Program-made: the position numbers and the translations under genes
DNA from: Acanthosoma haemorrhoidale
Lineage: Eukaryota; Arthropoda; Insecta; Hemiptera; Acanthosomatidae
Direction: 5' to 3'
Length of the DNA stretch: 64,000 bases
NCBI GenBank assembly: GCA_930367205.1
Contig: OV884011.1
Coordinates: forward strand, 144,023,937 to 144,087,936
Shown: positions 1 to 10,479 of the stretch, piece after piece
Layout: every line of letters starts with the position of its first letter
How positions within the stretch are numbered: position 1 is the stretch's first letter
Notes under the pieces: model-generated
Told to the model about the DNA's origin: nothing
Database searches by the model: none
Seen by the model: the letters and a program-made list of their open reading frames with translations, nothing else

Positions 1-212
1 ACATTATTGTACATTATAATGATGCGTACCATTCCACACAAATTGAATATGCTTATAGTGTATAGCTAAAAGTTCTATCAAACTGACATTAATGCATATC
101 AGTAAATAATTAATTAATGAAATGAAAATAAGAAGAAAAATCTAATAACTTAATTTTATAAATTTTAATGTTATATAAATCTGAAAAGAAGCTATTAAAC
201 TCATATTATTAC

Positions 213-398
213 TTTAATTAGAATTTCATTCAGTGGCATAGTTTTTTCGATCTTAAATCGTGGCATATACAAATCGACAGTTGTTTCATAAAGACTTGAT
301 AATTCTTCAGTCAAATCCAAGTTTGCCAAGTTATTCTCTACCTCTTGTAAGCCATCAATTTTATTTGGCAATATTATCATCATACTGAACTCATTCCC
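213..398 (-). CDS. Serpin, internal exon 5 (late beta-sheet part before the reactive-centre loop)
   Basis: Most leftward serpin exon in the window, 62 codons, phase 0 at both ends. It follows an acceptor ending TTATTACAG and ends before a GTAATA donor. It starts GNEFSMMIILP and carries LYMPRFKIEK, matching the serpin segments 'M.iiLP' and 'lPkFkie' that precede the hinge and reactive-centre loop. The end of exon 4 (EVPYS) reads straight into GNEFSMM, as in family members (VELPY-x-G-x-x-SM). Serpins are usually 370-400 residues; the five exons here give about 297, so the loop and the C-terminal signature must lie left of position 213, outside the window. Whether the protein inhibits a protease cannot be told without that loop. 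Confidence 0.85.
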
Positions 399-1479
399 CT
401 GTAATAACAGTAAGTAATATAGTTAATAACAATGAAATGATATTATAGTATTAGGCCTTCATTAATAGAACAACTTAAAGAATAGTTATATGAAAAAATA
501 AAATAGTGACGGTCATTTCCTAGCAATTCAGAAATTAATGAGCTATAATAATTGTGAATTAAATAATGGATGTTAATGTGTTTAACCATTAATGTATGAA
601 ATATTTCAGCAGTGATACAGATTAAAATGGATTTTTATTAAAAAATGTATTATTTTGACTATTAAAAAGAAAAGTCTAGTATTCTCTTACATTATTATAA
701 CTATGTACTTTGAATATTAAATAAACTGTTATGTCTCTGCATTTAGTTCTTTGATCATTACATTAACTTTCATCTTCAGGTACTTGGGTGAACTAAATTT
801 AGGATAAAATATAAAAACCCTTGAGAAAATTTATGAAATATATGTTACCATTACTGATTTTGAGTAATGACTCCTATATTATCTTGATTTTTAATCAAAA
901 ACCAGAGCAAAATAAATTATTGATAATGTACGTATGAGCCTGGTATATGTTATTGTGGGGTTTATTATTATTTAAGTATGTAAGTTCTAGTTCTAAAGTA
1001 AGTATCAGCTTTATTGATAAGAGCTGAAAGACCTCGGGATTTTTGGACTGATCCAACTTGTCATTGTATATAAGTTTTTTCTTTTCATTCATAGAGGTAT
1101 GTAGGAGAGGTTTCATAATTTTATGTAAATTGCTTGTAAATAGTTTTGATGAAAATCCCCTAATTTATTTAAAAGTCCACTTATTAAACATCGTTACAAG
1201 CAATTAAGAAACAAAATGTTTTTTAAATGTTATTTTTTTTATTTACAAAGGATATAGGCAAAATCAATGTTATAAAATCTGTGATCCACATCTACTGGTT
1301 TTCATTTTGTACCAATGGCAGCTAGAGTTGATGTCAATTAGAGCCCCTACCCTTCTGTCATGGCCACTGTAGCGTTTGCCAACCATATATGTAAATTACC
1401 CTATACTCTGGTGCAAATAATGTATTATAATTAGATGTAAAACAGGCTTTTCTGGCAATAAATCATAGAGAGGTCGGTA

Positions 1480-1625
1480 GTCGTGAAACAAGTAACAGAG
1501 GGTCGAAGGTCCTGCAATAAAACCTGAGAGGATAAGCCACCTGCCCCTAATAAAACACACCCTTTTAGGCCAACAGTCATAAACTTAAGGGGTATTGGCC
1601 ACCTGGGCATAATAAAAAACACCCT
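1480..1625. repeat. Short imperfect direct duplication upstream of an LTR-like repeat
   Basis: Two related units of about 40 bp occur near 1532-1569 and 1597-1631. Each runs from GCCACCTG through TAATAAAA and CACCCTTT to AGGCC or AGCC. They sit just upstream of the LTR-like unit at 1640. They may be part of its promoter region or an unrelated small duplication. Confidence 0.4.
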
Positions 1626-1639
1626 TTCAGCCGGCTCCG

Positions 1640-2110
1640 CCTTCCACTAGGAAGGGGAGATTATATTTAAATCAAGGAGTTTCGCCCTGTAGAGACACTC
1701 ATCTCCAGTCTCTGCATCTAGACAGTCGCGATACTCCAGGGCCCCGGGGCCCTGAAATCTTCTACTAGTCTACTCTCTCTCTGCCACACCTCTGGGCAGT
1801 CATCCTGTCTCACAGCCTCTAGCCGACCTTCTGACGACTTGTACTATTACGCTGCCGATCTCCCGCCCGAACTCTGAAAACTGGTCTTATTCTTTATGAA
1901 ACCTCTGAACCTCTCTCCTGAACACAGTGTATTGTCGGGACACATCCCTATCAATAAAATGGAGTCAGATATTAACGCCTACATGGAACATGGTCCATGT
2001 TATAAACTACAACAATCCACACTTGTCACCAGGGCTAGAGTGATTAGGCACTCCCCTAGTGACACCCCCCGACAGCCACGATCATTAGTATCTGTAGCTA
2101 CTTCATTTTG
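1640..2110 (+). repeat. LTR-like repeat R1, copy a, with start of gag-like internal region
   Basis: This is a GC-rich block in AT-rich surroundings. From about 1855 to 2080 it matches the minus strand of 19970-20170: the stretch with CTGGTCTTATTCTTTATGAA, then TGAACACAGTGTATTGTCGGG, then ATGGAGTCAGATATTAACGC. The segment ending GTCGGGNCACA recurs at 13240, 21060, 58670, 61210 and 61950, always followed by a gag-like start such as ATGGAGTCAGAT. I infer an LTR plus the start of an internal region. Here it is followed directly by a gag/pol relic, so it is probably that element's 5' LTR. Confidence 0.55.
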
Positions 2111-2135
2111 AGTGGATCAACTCCAGATTCACCCT

Positions 2136-4700
2136 CACAAACAAGAAGAAAGAGAATCAATCACAGAATATGTTGCTCAACTGAGAAATTTAGCTGCTCT
2201 ATGCAAATATAGTGGCGAGATGATCTTTGAAATATTGAGACATGTTTTTGTTGGGAGATTAATTAGTCAAAGCTTATTTTAAATTGATTATTTAAGGAAC
2301 ATAACTCCTCATACAATACAGTTGAGATTTCATTGGCCATATAAAAAAATGATCGATAATAAAGGAGATATTCTCGGTTTTGATATTGATAAATTAGGCG
2401 AAAGCAGTAAATTATCTTCAAATGTAAGGAATAATACTATTAAATTTCAGGGAAACATAAAAAGAGGCAAAAGAAATTTTAATTTCATGTCCAAATCTAA
2501 TTTTACCCAGAGCATTGTTAGTGTTAATCTTATATTAATTAATCTCTCTTTAATTGAATGTCAATCTGTCTAGAAGTAAATACTGGCTCCCCAGTTAAAA
2601 TGATTGAAAATAGTATATTTAATAATATTAAAATTCTCAAACTTAAACCTAATTGGGTTGAGATTGCATTGAAGCCTTAGTTGTTCTTCATATTATAGAA
2701 ATTAATTCAGTAAAGTATTATAATGAATTAGCAAATATTCTCAATAGATAATAGATGATCAGGTATTTCAAAATAATACCGAACCTGTCGCAGGTGTAAA
2801 TGGTCTACTTAAACCTGAAGTTAAACCAGTTTTTTTTTCAAATGCAAGAGCTGTACCAATCACTTTAAAAACAAAAATTGAAGAAGTAATTAAATGAAAG
2901 GAAGGTGAAGCTATTCCCTCTAGGCATCAAACTTCCCCCATTGTGCCTATATTAAAACCTGGTGATGACACGATTGAAACTATTATAGACATAAAAGACC
3001 TACCTACAAATACTACTGTAGTCAAAGCATTTATGGGCTTTATAACTTTCTACACTAGATTTGCACTAAACCTTGTCACACTTGCTGAGCCTCACATAAA
3101 CTTACACCTAAACAAATCTATAAACTAAACAGAATTAGTGTAGACTAAACAACATGTAACAGTTTTAACTTAATTAAAAAGTAACTTACATCTGAAATAG
3201 TTCTAGTCAACTATAACCCAAATACCTTTGATACTGTAGATGCACCTCAAACTGATTTGGGTGCAAGCTTAGCACGCAACATAAATAAGAAGAAAAGACC
3301 AATCTAGTTTGGTTCAAGAATGCTTTTGAAAAGTGAGAAAAACTATTCTCAAATATGCAATAACCCAAGCAATAAAATAGGGAATTGGGAAATTTTATCA
3401 TTATCTGTTTGGACAACACTTCAATTTAACTACTGAATCATCAACTACTAGTAAAAATCCTAGTAGCAAAGAGTTCAAAATTATTGTGACCTATTTGCTA
3501 CGCTACCTCATTTTTCTTAAAATGCTTAACATTAAATACAGAAAATCTAAATAGAACTCCATAAATTACATCAATGAGGTAGTCTTTGCTGATGAAGTTG
3601 AACTATTCCTGATACAGCAATTTGAAACATTGCCTATCACATTTGCATACCAGAGAAATCTTAAGAGAACTGTATCCAAGACACTTATTAGAGGCGTTAA
3701 ACAATAGAATATCCACTGTAGTTGACTATAACCAGCCGATACTACAAAATAATTGTACATTTTTTGGAATCAGAGTTTACATGCCAAACAAGTACTGTAC
3801 TCAGATTGTACAGGAGTTACATATGGGCTAAGTAGGCATGTTAAGAATGAAGCCATTAGGTAGTTCAAACGCTAATTTCCTGGAATTGAAGAGTACATGT
3901 TAGGAATTGTACTTCTGCCTCATGGTCTCAAAAGGGTAGATGAAAAATTGATAAATAGAGAGCTATGTCATCACAGTCACTACTTTAGGCTGTAAAGCAT
4001 GGGGAAGAGAAGGACATTGTTCCTGACAGCAAAGCCTGGACATTCCTAATAGTAATACATTCCTATTTTCTTTCCGGTAAGCACAAACTATCTAGTAAAA
4101 GACCTGCCAATTTATTTATTAGTAGGGACCAATATTCAGCCCTCACATGGTTACTCAAAGGAGGGAAGAATCAGGCGCTTGCATTCCTAGATTTGCGGAT
4201 TCGCAAAACTTCCAAGAAAGAGATAAGGTAGCTGTAATAAATTACTCCTCTCCAAACGATAGTAATTGGCACTACTGTTAACAAAGCTAAGGCATACTAT
4301 ACCATTAATCTTGATGGACAATAATGGAGAAGACATACTTATGCAATTTGAGATGCAGAACGTGGGTCAGATCGCTACCACACCAGTTCCAACCTAAAGA
4401 CATACAGTTGCTAATCGACTTACAATTATGCCTTCCCATAAAGACTCCACAGAGCCTACCACGATATCATCACACACATATCCCCTCCTAAACCCTTTAT
4501 CAATGAACATTTACATCTGGCCCTTCCGATACATCAATGCCAACAAATCCACCTACATCTAGAAGCACAGATATTACAAACTCTTCACATACACAACTAT
4601 ATACTCCTAACACAACTTCTTTATTTTATATAACCACTCCTACATATCCATAAGCCCCTGAAGATCTCATAGGCTTCCTAAGGAGTTCCCATTGAAAGGC
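2136..4700 (+). pseudogene. Decayed Ty3/gypsy gag-pol relic
   Basis: Fragments appear in family order but in shifting frames with many stops. Near 2136-2320 there is a gag-like piece (ERESITEYVAQLRNLAALCK). Near 2780-2990 is the reverse transcriptase N-terminus (PVFFSNARAVPITLKTKIEE, then SPIVPILKPGDDTIE). Near 2990-3120 is the thumb/connection part (VKAFMGFITFYTRF). Near 3215-3420 is an RNase H-like piece (DLGASLARN, SEKNYSQI). Near 3750-3870 is an integrase zinc-finger-side piece (IVQELHMG, then GMLRMK). The polymerase core with its YxDD box and the integrase core are missing. It is an old, dead copy inserted antisense in the serpin intron. No 3' LTR was recognised. Confidence 0.7.
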
Positions 4701-5389
4701 TAAATTTTTGACAGTTCTGTGGTGACTTTACCTCAATTTAAATTCAAATTTAAGGACTTAAGTTATTAAAAAACAATTTTTTGACTATTTGTCCCTGATT
4801 TTTGTAAACTTAGTAGTACCGCTTAGTTGTGTATCATACTGAGGTCAGTTATATTTTAAAATGAGTATGATGCATTGACACAACAGAGTGATGTAGAATT
4901 ATTGTCTCTAGCGGTTAGAAAACCTGACTATAGGTTTTTGATTTCTTTCCCGCTTTTAATTACTAATAAAAGGTTTCTTCTTAGGGGGTTAACTTGGCCT
5001 TATGAGGTTATATGGGTAGCTGCTTGAATGTGAATGTGAAAACACCAACTTTGCTAGCTCCTCAGCAGGGTTGGCGAGAACAGTCATGGGCCCCCTACAT
5101 GTACTTGGGACAGAAGTTAACTGGAAATAAGCATTATGATTCACTTCTATGAATCTATGAATTCTATATTAGACCTTTAATGCGTTAAATTCACATGTTA
5201 TTAAAAAGTGCATAGCTACAAATACAACTAAAAATCATGTGAATAATATGAAATTGTCTGAATCTAGTCTAGTTGAAGTATTGTAGAGAACAAAAAACAA
5301 CTCAATTTCTCATTAACTCACTGTTTATAATTTGTTTAAACCTTACCTCATTGTGTTTGAAAGCTACTTTATTAAATAATACCTACCAT

Positions 5390-5510
5390 TATTATTATTA
5401 TTATTATTTGTTCCGGCATTTGTGCACCGCGGCCTCACTGAGACCTATTGTGCGCCGTCCATGTCCCTGTCCTATGTATGTGACAGGCCCACGGCCTTTG
5501 CAAATCTGAG
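5390..5510. repeat. (ATT)n tract followed by an isolated GC-rich patch
   Basis: About six ATT units (5391-5408) precede about 100 bp of markedly GC-rich sequence ending near 5510. A 78-codon plus-strand ORF overlaps it but looks like no known protein. The change in base composition suggests an inserted repeat fragment. I could not assign a family. Confidence 0.3.
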
Positions 5511-5809
5511 GATACTGAATGGATCGATCAGTTCACCAAAGTGAAGTATTGAATCAATACCTACCATAATACAGTAAAAAACAACATTTTTTGAAAAGAA
5601 ATTAAGTTTTGTTAGGGTTAGAACTTAGTGGAATTTAAAAAAAAGTAATGAACTGTTAAGAAAATACACATAGAATATATTAATTAGTCAATAAAAATTA
5701 ATAATTGTTAAATTGTAATGTTATTCTTAATATTAAGAAATATTAAAGTTATTATTATTAAAGAATATAATAAGAAATATTCAAGATAGATATATAAAAT
5801 TAGATTACA

Positions 5810-6170
5810 TTTGCTATTAGGGATTAGATTCCGCATGAGGGAAGGTAAGATTTAAAAAGTGACAAGTGCATGCAGGGTAAAAAGCTACACTGTCGGCTGA
5901 GAGTTTATCTGCCTGGGCTCCTTTATATGCTCATTTCATGTTGCTCCCATTGTGGTAAACTTGGCCTTTACAGCCTTCCAATGGGATTTCCAACTGTTTT
6001 AGCTTATTAAAAATAAGCTCAGCAATGGCTTCTACACTGTTTTTTGAACAATCCGTGAAGAATAGCAGTCTTTCTTCATCTTGGTAAGGTTGGTTTTCAT
6101 TTTCAGTCAAATTAATATATCTTATAAGAAATGCAGTCTTCGATTTGCGAGAAGTAAGGTGTTGCATCAA
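5810..6170 (-). pseudogene. hAT-like (ZMYM1/DUF4371-type) transposase fragment
   Basis: The open part (79 codons, 5931-6170) contains LLFFTDCSKNSVEAIAELIF and LEIPLEGCKGQVYHNGSNM. These match the pattern F-x-x-x-SA-x-x-IA-x-x-I followed by L-x-x-C-x-GQ-x-YDNG-x-NM typical of hAT-related ZMYM1-like transposases, where YDNG has become YHNG here. Past the stop at 5931 the match continues in another frame to about 5810 (DSVAFYPACTCHFLNL), corresponding to the family's C-x-x-HSLNL segment. The piece lacks the C-terminal dimerisation domain. It is a dead fragment in the serpin intron, on the same strand as the gene. Confidence 0.65.
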
Positions 6171-6692
6171 CTATTAGAGTATAGTACCTAATGCCTTCAG
6201 GGAGTGCCGACGAAGAATGCTGTGCCTGAGGCAGTGTGTTAATTAACATGTAGGATATTAATCCTACAAGGTAAACAGTAAAATTCTTTTTAACTTGGCT
6301 TTGAACAAGCCAATCTCATATAATTATTTCGCCACAGGTAAATTTATTTTTAAATACTGAAATTGGCATGGAAAACCCTGAAGAGTCTTAGAGGAAATGT
6401 TCTGGCAATGGAAAAAGGGGATATTTTAATTCTCGACTAGCATCAAAACTAGGGTTGCTAATATTAAAGTGTCTGCATGGCCATGGCATGCGTGGGATGC
6501 CGCAGACAAAATATGGTCTGCCAGCATCATTATCAGTACCAGCTTTATTATAAATGACAGCTTTGTTTAGTTTATTTTCATTTTTTACAGTTTATTTTTA
6601 GTTTATTTACAGTAGGAGGTAAATATACTGTAAAATTACTGGTACTGTTACTTTCTATTTCGACTGAAGCCTCAAATGATGGTAAAGGTAAT

Positions 6693-6800
6693 TTAAAAAT
6701 CTTCAAGAGACAGCTGATCTTTCTTTGACTCCTTTTCTTTCAACTCTCTGTCATCTTTCTCTTTTCTCTTCTGCGCACTGGATTTGTGCTTGTAGCTCAT
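6693..6800 (-). pseudogene. N-terminal leader of the same hAT-like element
   Basis: A 35-codon frame starts MSYKHKSSAQKRKEKDDREL and ends QLSLEDF before TAA. Basic, Lys/Glu-rich leaders of the form K-x-x-GA-x-x-RKR-x-x-E before the zinc finger are usual in ZMYM1-like hAT elements. It lies about 500 bp 5' (on the minus strand) of the transposase fragment, with the zinc-finger segment lost between. The assignment rests on composition and order, so it is weaker than that of the main fragment. Confidence 0.45.
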
Positions 6801-8298
6801 TGTCACTCATTTGAGTTGAATGAGCACACACTAATTTCTGCAAACCATAAATTATGGACACATTACACAAGGCATACTTAAATGCCCAGCAAAATTTCAC
6901 AGCTAAAACTGCAACGACTCGCGAACACTAAAGCTCCGACTAGTACTAACAGGCAAAGACAACTAAAATAAAACCTCCGCACTCAGTGCACATTTAACTA
7001 GTCAGTTCATCAGTTGTTTGCAGTGTTGCACGTTCAGGGATATTAGAAAAAATCATATTAACCGAGTTCAAAGTAAACAAACCAAGATAAATAAACAATA
7101 AGTCAATTCCAGAGTGAACAACTTATAAGTTTAACATAAAATATGGATTCTTACTCTATAGGTAAGCCTTTCTAAGATATTTGAACTAAATTCATACAAA
7201 GTTCTAGTCAATTTTTAAATAATTTTTTTGCAATTGAGTAGAAATTGAAATAATGATCACTAAAAAATCAAAATCTTAAAAAGCTATAACGTTCTTGGAA
7301 CTTCTGAGAACTTCAGAAAATATATATTTCCTTTTTATACAAGGCATGTATTTTATATATAGGTATACCAAATTCAATCACATAATTTCGCATAGTAATC
7401 ACTCATATATTGTTCATTTTGGCTGCAAAATATATAAAGGAATGGCCTCTGTATTTATTTAAGGGACCAAAAAGTAATTAATAGACCAAATCAGGATTGC
7501 TGTGATATCTTGTATGAATATGTATTAAAAGAAATTCAACCTTTAGGACCCTCCTAAATGTCTAAGAGAAGAACTACTTCAATCCTTACATTTTTCAAAG
7601 GTTTAAAGCCACACTGGATTTAGTACAATCGTAGCTTAAAGCTTGTAGGTTAAAACTTGAAATAAAAAAGTGGCATGACCTGCCAGTTGCCAAAACAAAC
7701 AAATTGCTTCTAGAAAAAAACAAATTAATGACAGGTATCGTTCAGAAACCAGGCTGCTGAAGTTGTCACAAGGAATTTAAAAAGTATCACCAGGAATTTT
7801 CTAGAAAAATATCAAGATCACATACAAATTACCTCCAACAAATTTTTGCTGTTCTAAAGAAGTATTGGAACTTATTCATATATCGAAGATCCAAGACTTG
7901 GACATATTAAATTATATGCCATTATAATTTATAATAAAAGTACAAATAATTTTGACCTATAAAGCATTTAATTAATTAACATTGACTTTTGTCCTGCTAG
8001 ATTGTGTTTACAGCCCTCTGTGAACCGGGCGGGCCCTGGATTCTGGCCCCAGTACCCCCCCCCCCTCTTACTGGCCCTGCTCCATACCCTGCACACATTA
8101 TCTACCAACTATGGCAGCATCCTTGGTTGGCCTTATATCTCAGTGAGTTATTTTTATAGCTATAATACTCTGTAAAAATAAATATATATTTATGTTTAGG
8201 TGATTCATATAGTGTAAATTATGCTTGTAAAGTATAATTTTACCATAATTATTATAAGAACATTTTATTTAAGTAATGGTGCATACATATTCACTTAC

Positions 8299-8516
8299 CG
8301 AGTAAGGTACTTCAACAATCTGGGCATTTAGTTTTGGACTATTTTTGTAACGCAACTTTTTATCAGTCATCGACATCATTTTGACGTTGACTGGTGTCTT
8401 AGGAGTAACATAAAAAGGCATGTCAGTGGTCAGATTCTTATTAAACTGGGTTTTCCAGTTAGCCTTAAAGTGAACAGCATTGACCAAAACTAATCTAGTC
8501 AACGAATCGATCAAAC
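8299..8516 (-). CDS. Serpin, internal exon 4
   Basis: 218 nt. It enters in phase 1 (the first two bases complete a Gly codon begun in exon 3) and leaves in phase 0 before a GTAAGTG donor. The acceptor is TTTCCAATAG. The peptide includes LVLVNAVHFKANWKTQF, the serpin hallmark 'NA.yFkg.W...F' in the breach/shutter region, followed by the conserved T...F, V.MM and the strand ending VEVPYS. The apparent ATG further upstream, in the intron, is not the start of a gene; the splice frame is better supported by the phase match on both sides. Confidence 0.9.
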
Positions 8517-8694
8517 CTATTGGAAACAAACAAAACATACCCATGTCTTAATTTAATCTGGAAATAAATTTTACCAATTATATCCACTGTTGAATGGTTT
8601 CCCATAATAAACTTATAATTTAAAAATAAAGAAGTCTTAAACATAATAGCACATTGTATCATATTAATAATAACTTACAATTAATGTTATAGAA

Positions 8695-8712
8695 TTGGTG
8701 AGAGGGAGAGTA

Positions 8713-8768
<56 letters not shown>

Positions 8769-8913
8769 TGAGAGGGAGAGGGAGAGGGAGAGGGAGAGAG
8801 GGAGAGAGAGGGAGAGGGAGAGAGAGGGAGAGAGGGAGAGAGAGAAAGAGAGGGAGAGAGGGAGAAAGAGGGAGAGGGGGAGAGAGAGAGCGAGAGGGAG
8901 AAGGAGGGAGAGG

Positions 8914-8964
<51 letters not shown>

Positions 8965-9003
8965 GAGGGAGAGGGAGAGAGAGGGAGAGAGAGGGAGAGA
9001 GAA
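8695..9003. repeat. GA-rich microsatellite/minisatellite (GA)n with GGGAGA blocks
   Basis: About 300 bp are almost purely purine on the plus strand: perfect (GA)n arrays at both sides with GGGAGA-type imperfect units between. All three minus-strand ORFs and both plus-strand ORFs here are artefacts of the repeat. It lies in the serpin intron between exons 3 and 4, so the pre-mRNA carries a long CU tract about 180 nt upstream of the exon 4 acceptor. Confidence 0.95.
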
Positions 9004-9664
9004 ACATAATATGTGTCCATGCCTGCTTATCACTACAAAGATGAATTGTTAATGTGCCCTTTGGTACTTAATTAAGCACGCTGTTAGGTATCGGTAAAAT
9101 ATTGTACTGTAATGATAATTTTAATTAATATTTATTAAAAAGATAGTTAAGTTTATTTTATTATTACCATTCAAGTTGTTACTAAATGGTTATTACATGT
9201 TCCAGAATCCTTCCCAACCTTATTTACAAATTTTAATATTAATGTTTCCAAGTTAAATAAGACACTTTACCACACAATAAAATATTAGCAAATTAAAATC
9301 AGATAACTTTCAAGGTAATCATAATAAAGATTTTTATTTACACATCAAAAGTTATTTTTATTTATTTATTTGTGCAAACCTTACTCTAATTGCAACAGAA
9401 ATTTTTAATTTAACAACAGATGTTTAGTTCTTTTATGAATGTTTCTTTTGAGAGAAATATTTGCTCCTGAATTGAGTTGATTTTATCTGCTATCGTTTTA
9501 TTGAAATGTTTCAAAATTCTTCGTAAATCATTGAGCATTGTCGCTCAATGTAATATTTGTTTGTCGTAAATATTTAAAATGAAAAATATCGATGAATATT
9601 CCCTATTACTGTTTTATATATTTGATATAATAAAAGTTTTAAGATTTAATGTATATATATATAC

Positions 9665-9869
9665 CTGCAGGGATCAGGTCTTTAATTTTGTGATTGGTAT
9701 TTTCTTCAGCCCAAGAATTTATTTCGGTCCTCGACTTATCAGGGTTCCTTAGGAAGTCTTTTACTTCGACATCTGACTTAAAGTAATTGTGGGTTAGTGC
9801 TTGAAAATTAGGGCACAGTTTGAAACTTTTTTCAATAAACATTTTTGTTGCCAGTTTCATTACTGAACT
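9665..9869 (-). CDS. Serpin, internal exon 3
   Basis: 205 nt, entering in phase 0 after TTTTTTAG and leaving in phase 1 before GTATAT. The peptide begins SSVMKLATKMFIEKSFKL and contains YFKSDVEVKDF, INSWAEENTNHKIKDLIPAG. This is the serpin helix D-F region: 'lanklfvek.f.l...f', 'f...ve.vdF', and the near-invariant 'IN.WVe..T..kI.dLl'. The terminal Gly codon is split across the intron and restored by exon 4. Confidence 0.92.
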
Positions 9870-10117
9870 CTAAAAAATTAAAAAACATATAATTGGCAAA
9901 GATAATACTTTTCTATAATCAAATTTTAAAACATGCTCCTTTTATTTGCATTGTTCTAATAAATCATTAAACATACATTATTTCCCTTTTACTGCTGTTG
10001 CTTATATAATTTGATGGTTTATGAAATATCATAAAAAATAAAACTGGGTGGTAAAGAATATAATTCAGTGTAAGGAAATATAGTTTGTTAGAAAGAGTGT
10101 TATTTATATTTACTAAC

Positions 10118-10297
10118 CTCTAGTCCCGTAATCAAGGCTTTTTGACCTTCTAGTGCTTTTTCATTGTTTTCAGGGATATAAAAAACCTTAGCTATTTCAG
10201 AAGCTGTATTTCCCTTTGCACCAAAGTATACCATTTGCATTACTATTTGAACACTAATCGGTGATACTATTATATTTTCAGAGCTACTTCGCAAGGC
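10118..10297 (-). CDS. Serpin, internal exon 2
   Basis: 180 nt, exactly 60 codons, phase 0 at both ends. Acceptor CTTTAAAG, donor GTTAGT. The peptide starts ALRSSSENIIVSPISVQIVM and contains VYFGAKGNTASEIAKVF, the highly conserved serpin helix A/strand 6B/helix B region (NiivSPlSi, GA.GnTa.Ei). The usable frame starts at the acceptor, not at an internal TTG. Confidence 0.93.
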
Positions 10298-10374
10298 CTT
10301 TAAAGAAAAAATTAACTTTAGTGTTTTCAGTAGTTGAATCGATAGATTTCCATTGTTTAGTTTGATAAAAATAC

Positions 10375-10475
10375 CTGATACAAATTTAAAGCAAATTTAT
10401 TTGCTGCTGCCGTAACTTCTTTTAGTTCACTTGAGCTCATACTGGAATCGGCCATAAGCAAAGCCATTGATAACA
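10375..10475 (-). CDS. Serpin, first visible coding exon (partial; signal peptide end and helix A)
   Basis: 101 nt: two bases complete a codon from an unseen upstream exon, then 33 codons, ending in phase 0 before GTATTT. Acceptor TTTTTGTTTACAG. The peptide reads LSMALLMADSSMSSSELKEV and then AANKFALNLYQ, the helix A 'n.FalnLy' motif, which joins ALRSSSENIIVSP of the next exon in frame. The hydrophobic LSMALLM stretch could be the end of a secretion signal whose start is on an unlocated exon to the right. An in-frame ATG inside this exon (10467-10465) is an alternative start. Confidence 0.8.
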
Positions 10476-10479
10476 CTGT

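Larger units (their letters stand above)
399..8298 (-). other. Serpin intron 4 (7.9 kb), filled with transposon relics
   Basis: The intron lies between exon 4 (donor GTAAGTG) and exon 5 (acceptor TTACAG). It contains a plus-strand gypsy relic with an LTR-like head (about 1640-4700) and a minus-strand hAT-like relic (about 5810-6800). The remaining stretches (400-1600, 7000-8260) are AT-rich and show no coding signal I can support. Short ORFs at 895-1116 and 1431-1622 have no recognisable domain. Confidence 0.75.

Noticed and set aside
8659..9052. Five long overlapping ORFs rich in Ser/Leu/Pro or Arg/Glu
   Set aside because: They are translations of the (GA)n/(CT)n microsatellite in all frames.
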